From: Chitinophaga pinensis
GTDB taxonomy: Bacteria > Bacteroidota > Bacteroidia > UKL13-3
Length of the DNA: 8,465 nt
Direction of reading: 5' to 3'
NCBI GenBank assembly: GCA_945876985.1
Contig: CAMCQX010000052.1
Location: 1 to 8,465, forward strand
Every line of letters begins with the position of its first letter. The first letter of the stretch is position 1. A program made the position numbers and the translations under genes. Shown in pieces: positions 7,258 to 8,465 of the stretch. Under the pieces are notes generated by a model that was given only the letters and a program-made list of their open reading frames with translations, made no database searches and was not told the DNA's origin.

Positions 7258-8465
7258 GTGAATAAAGCCGAATTTACCGATTTGATTATTAACCCAGCTA
7301 AACTGGGTAATGAACATATTGACACGTTAAAAAAAATCGTGGCTGATTATCCATATTTTAGCACTGCACAAATTTTATTGGCCAAAGCACTTTTAAACAC
7401 CCATCATTACGAATACGAAAAACAGCTTAAAACAACCGCACTTTCCGTTGCGAATAGAGAGGTTTTAAATCATTTTCTAAATAATATATCAGAAGAAGAT
7501 GAGGATAGTGAAGAAGAAAATTCAATGATGCATGTTGCAGATGAAATAAAAGCTGAAGAAGTTTCTCCAACGGAAATTGATTCAGAAAAATTAGAGCAAG
7601 AAGCATTACTCATTGAAGCACAAAATATTCTTTCAAATAATGAAATTCTTTCATCAGAAATTCCATTAGAAACCGAAAATTTACCAGAAAATATTTCTGA
7701 ATTAGTAGCAGAAAATTTTGAATATACAGCGCCAGTTTTAGAAAATATAGCCCATGAAATTCCTGTCATTGAAACTTTAAATATTGAAGAAACTATAGAA
7801 AATGTTACAGAAAGTAATGCTGAAATAGATGTACATTTAGCTGAAACATTTCTACCCGATTTTGATGAAACCAGTTTATTAGCCGATGAACAGCATATAG
7901 AAACTATTACTCAATCGGTTTTACCAAATAGTACAAATATTTCCAATCCTGAAATGGAAGCAGAAATTATTGAAAACAATGAAGGTGTTTTAATCGATTC
8001 AAATAAAATAACTGAAAGCCATCCTATTTCACTTGAAAATATTTTAGATATTGAGTCAGAGAATTCAAACATAGCTAATGAAACTGCTGTAAATACAGAT
8101 TATGAAACCATTGAAAAATTAGATTTAATCACTGAAACAGCTAATGCGGAGGCAACTATTGAAGCAGCTAATTTAAACTTTTTTGAATGGCTTAAACTTA
8201 ACAAAAAAAATTCGGTGGATGAAAACACTGAAATAGCTCAACCACAAGCTACAAACTATTATGAAGACGATACTTTTGTAACTAAAATTAAGCAAATTAT
8301 AAAATCAAAAGCGGATAACGATTTAAGTAAAAATATTGAAACTGGCATTGAAATAGCCCATGATCATTCAGATCCTTTTGAACGAAAAAGCAACATTTCT
8401 GATTCAACAGCAGAAACCCAAAATAATTTTAATGCTCAAGTTGAATCAATATTACCCGATTTTGA
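7258..8465 (+). CDS. Acidic conserved-type protein of unknown function, partial (3' end missing)
   Basis: An uninterrupted frame of 402 codons runs from a GTG at 7258 to the window edge without a stop. An in-frame stop at 7252-7254 limits the start, and no ATG occurs in frame until codon 90, so GTG is the best choice; there is no Shine-Dalgarno sequence. Residues 1-78 look like a folded helical region (LKKIVADYPYFSTAQILLAKALL, then YEKQLKTTALSVANREVLNHFL), resembling the start of a Bacteroidota protein often found after lptE that ends in tetratricopeptide-like helices; that likeness is from memory. From about 79 to 300 the chain is low-complexity, very rich in Glu, Asp, Asn, Ile and Ser, and almost lacks Lys and Arg. 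NFFEWLKL at 307-314 begins a more ordered, mixed-charge stretch. LPDF occurs at 199-202 and again at 399-402. No signal peptide or membrane segment is seen. Function unknown; codon use matches the neighbours. Confidence 0.85.
   Translation, partial: MNKAEFTDLIINPAKLGNEHIDTLKKIVADYPYFSTAQILLAKALLNTHHYEYEKQLKTTALSVANREVLNHFLNNISEEDEDSEEENSMMHVADEIKAEEVSPTEIDSEKLEQEALLIEAQNILSNNEILSSEIPLETENLPENISELVAENFEYTAPVLENIAHEIPVIETLNIEETIENVTESNAEIDVHLAETFLPDFDETSLLADEQHIETITQSVLPNSTNISNPEMEAEIIENNEGVLIDSNKITESHPISLENILDIESENSNIANETAVNTDYETIEKLDLITETANAEATIEAANLNFFEWLKLNKKNSVDENTEIAQPQATNYYEDDTFVTKIKQIIKSKADNDLSKNIETGIEIAHDHSDPFERKSNISDSTAETQNNFNAQVESILPDF

Noticed and set aside
7292..7308. Hairpin ACCCAG-CTAAA-CTGGGT near the start of the acidic gene, considered as an attenuator or leader structure
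   Set aside because: It lies within codons 12-17 of the gene, has only six pairs and no T-run, and is most simply explained as coding sequence.
7470..7769. Minus-strand open frame of 99 codons inside the acidic gene
   Set aside because: It is rich in Ser and Phe, as expected from reading Glu- and Asn-rich codons backwards, and is a shadow of the longer plus-strand frame.

Overview
The window reads as ordinary chromosomal DNA from an AT-rich member of the Bacteroidota. Four things point there: an LptE lipoprotein of the form found in that phylum, no Shine-Dalgarno sequences before the genes, a perfect TAnnTTTG promoter element before lptE with close variants before other genes, and RecO, RecG and aminotransferase sequences of the Bacteroidota type. 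I cannot name a genus. No mobile element, CRISPR array, tRNA or rRNA gene was seen, and no stretch over about 170 bases lacks a gene.

Layout from left to right. A short intergenic stretch leads into a short-chain-type acyl-CoA dehydrogenase (+), which ends at a strong hairpin terminator shared with the convergent recO gene (-). recO and recG (+), both DNA recombination and repair genes, are transcribed away from each other out of a 105-base intergenic region that carries a palindrome. recG converges on a minus-strand pair, an aspartate-type aminotransferase followed by a heptose-7-phosphate kinase (aspC then rfaE1, 18 bases apart), with only 9 bases between the recG and rfaE1 stop codons. A 172-base divergent region separates aspC from lptE (+). 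The window closes with a long open frame (+) that starts at GTG and runs off the right edge. It encodes a very acidic protein with a conserved-looking N-terminal helical region.

Functional themes are lipopolysaccharide (rfaE1 for the core heptose precursor, lptE for transport of finished LPS to the outer leaflet), DNA repair (recO, recG) and central metabolism (fatty acid oxidation, amino acid transamination). I do not see a new defence or mobile system. The parts most worth a second look are the acidic GTG-start protein after lptE, the near-leaderless promoter arrangement of lptE and recO, and the repeats in the two divergent intergenic regions.
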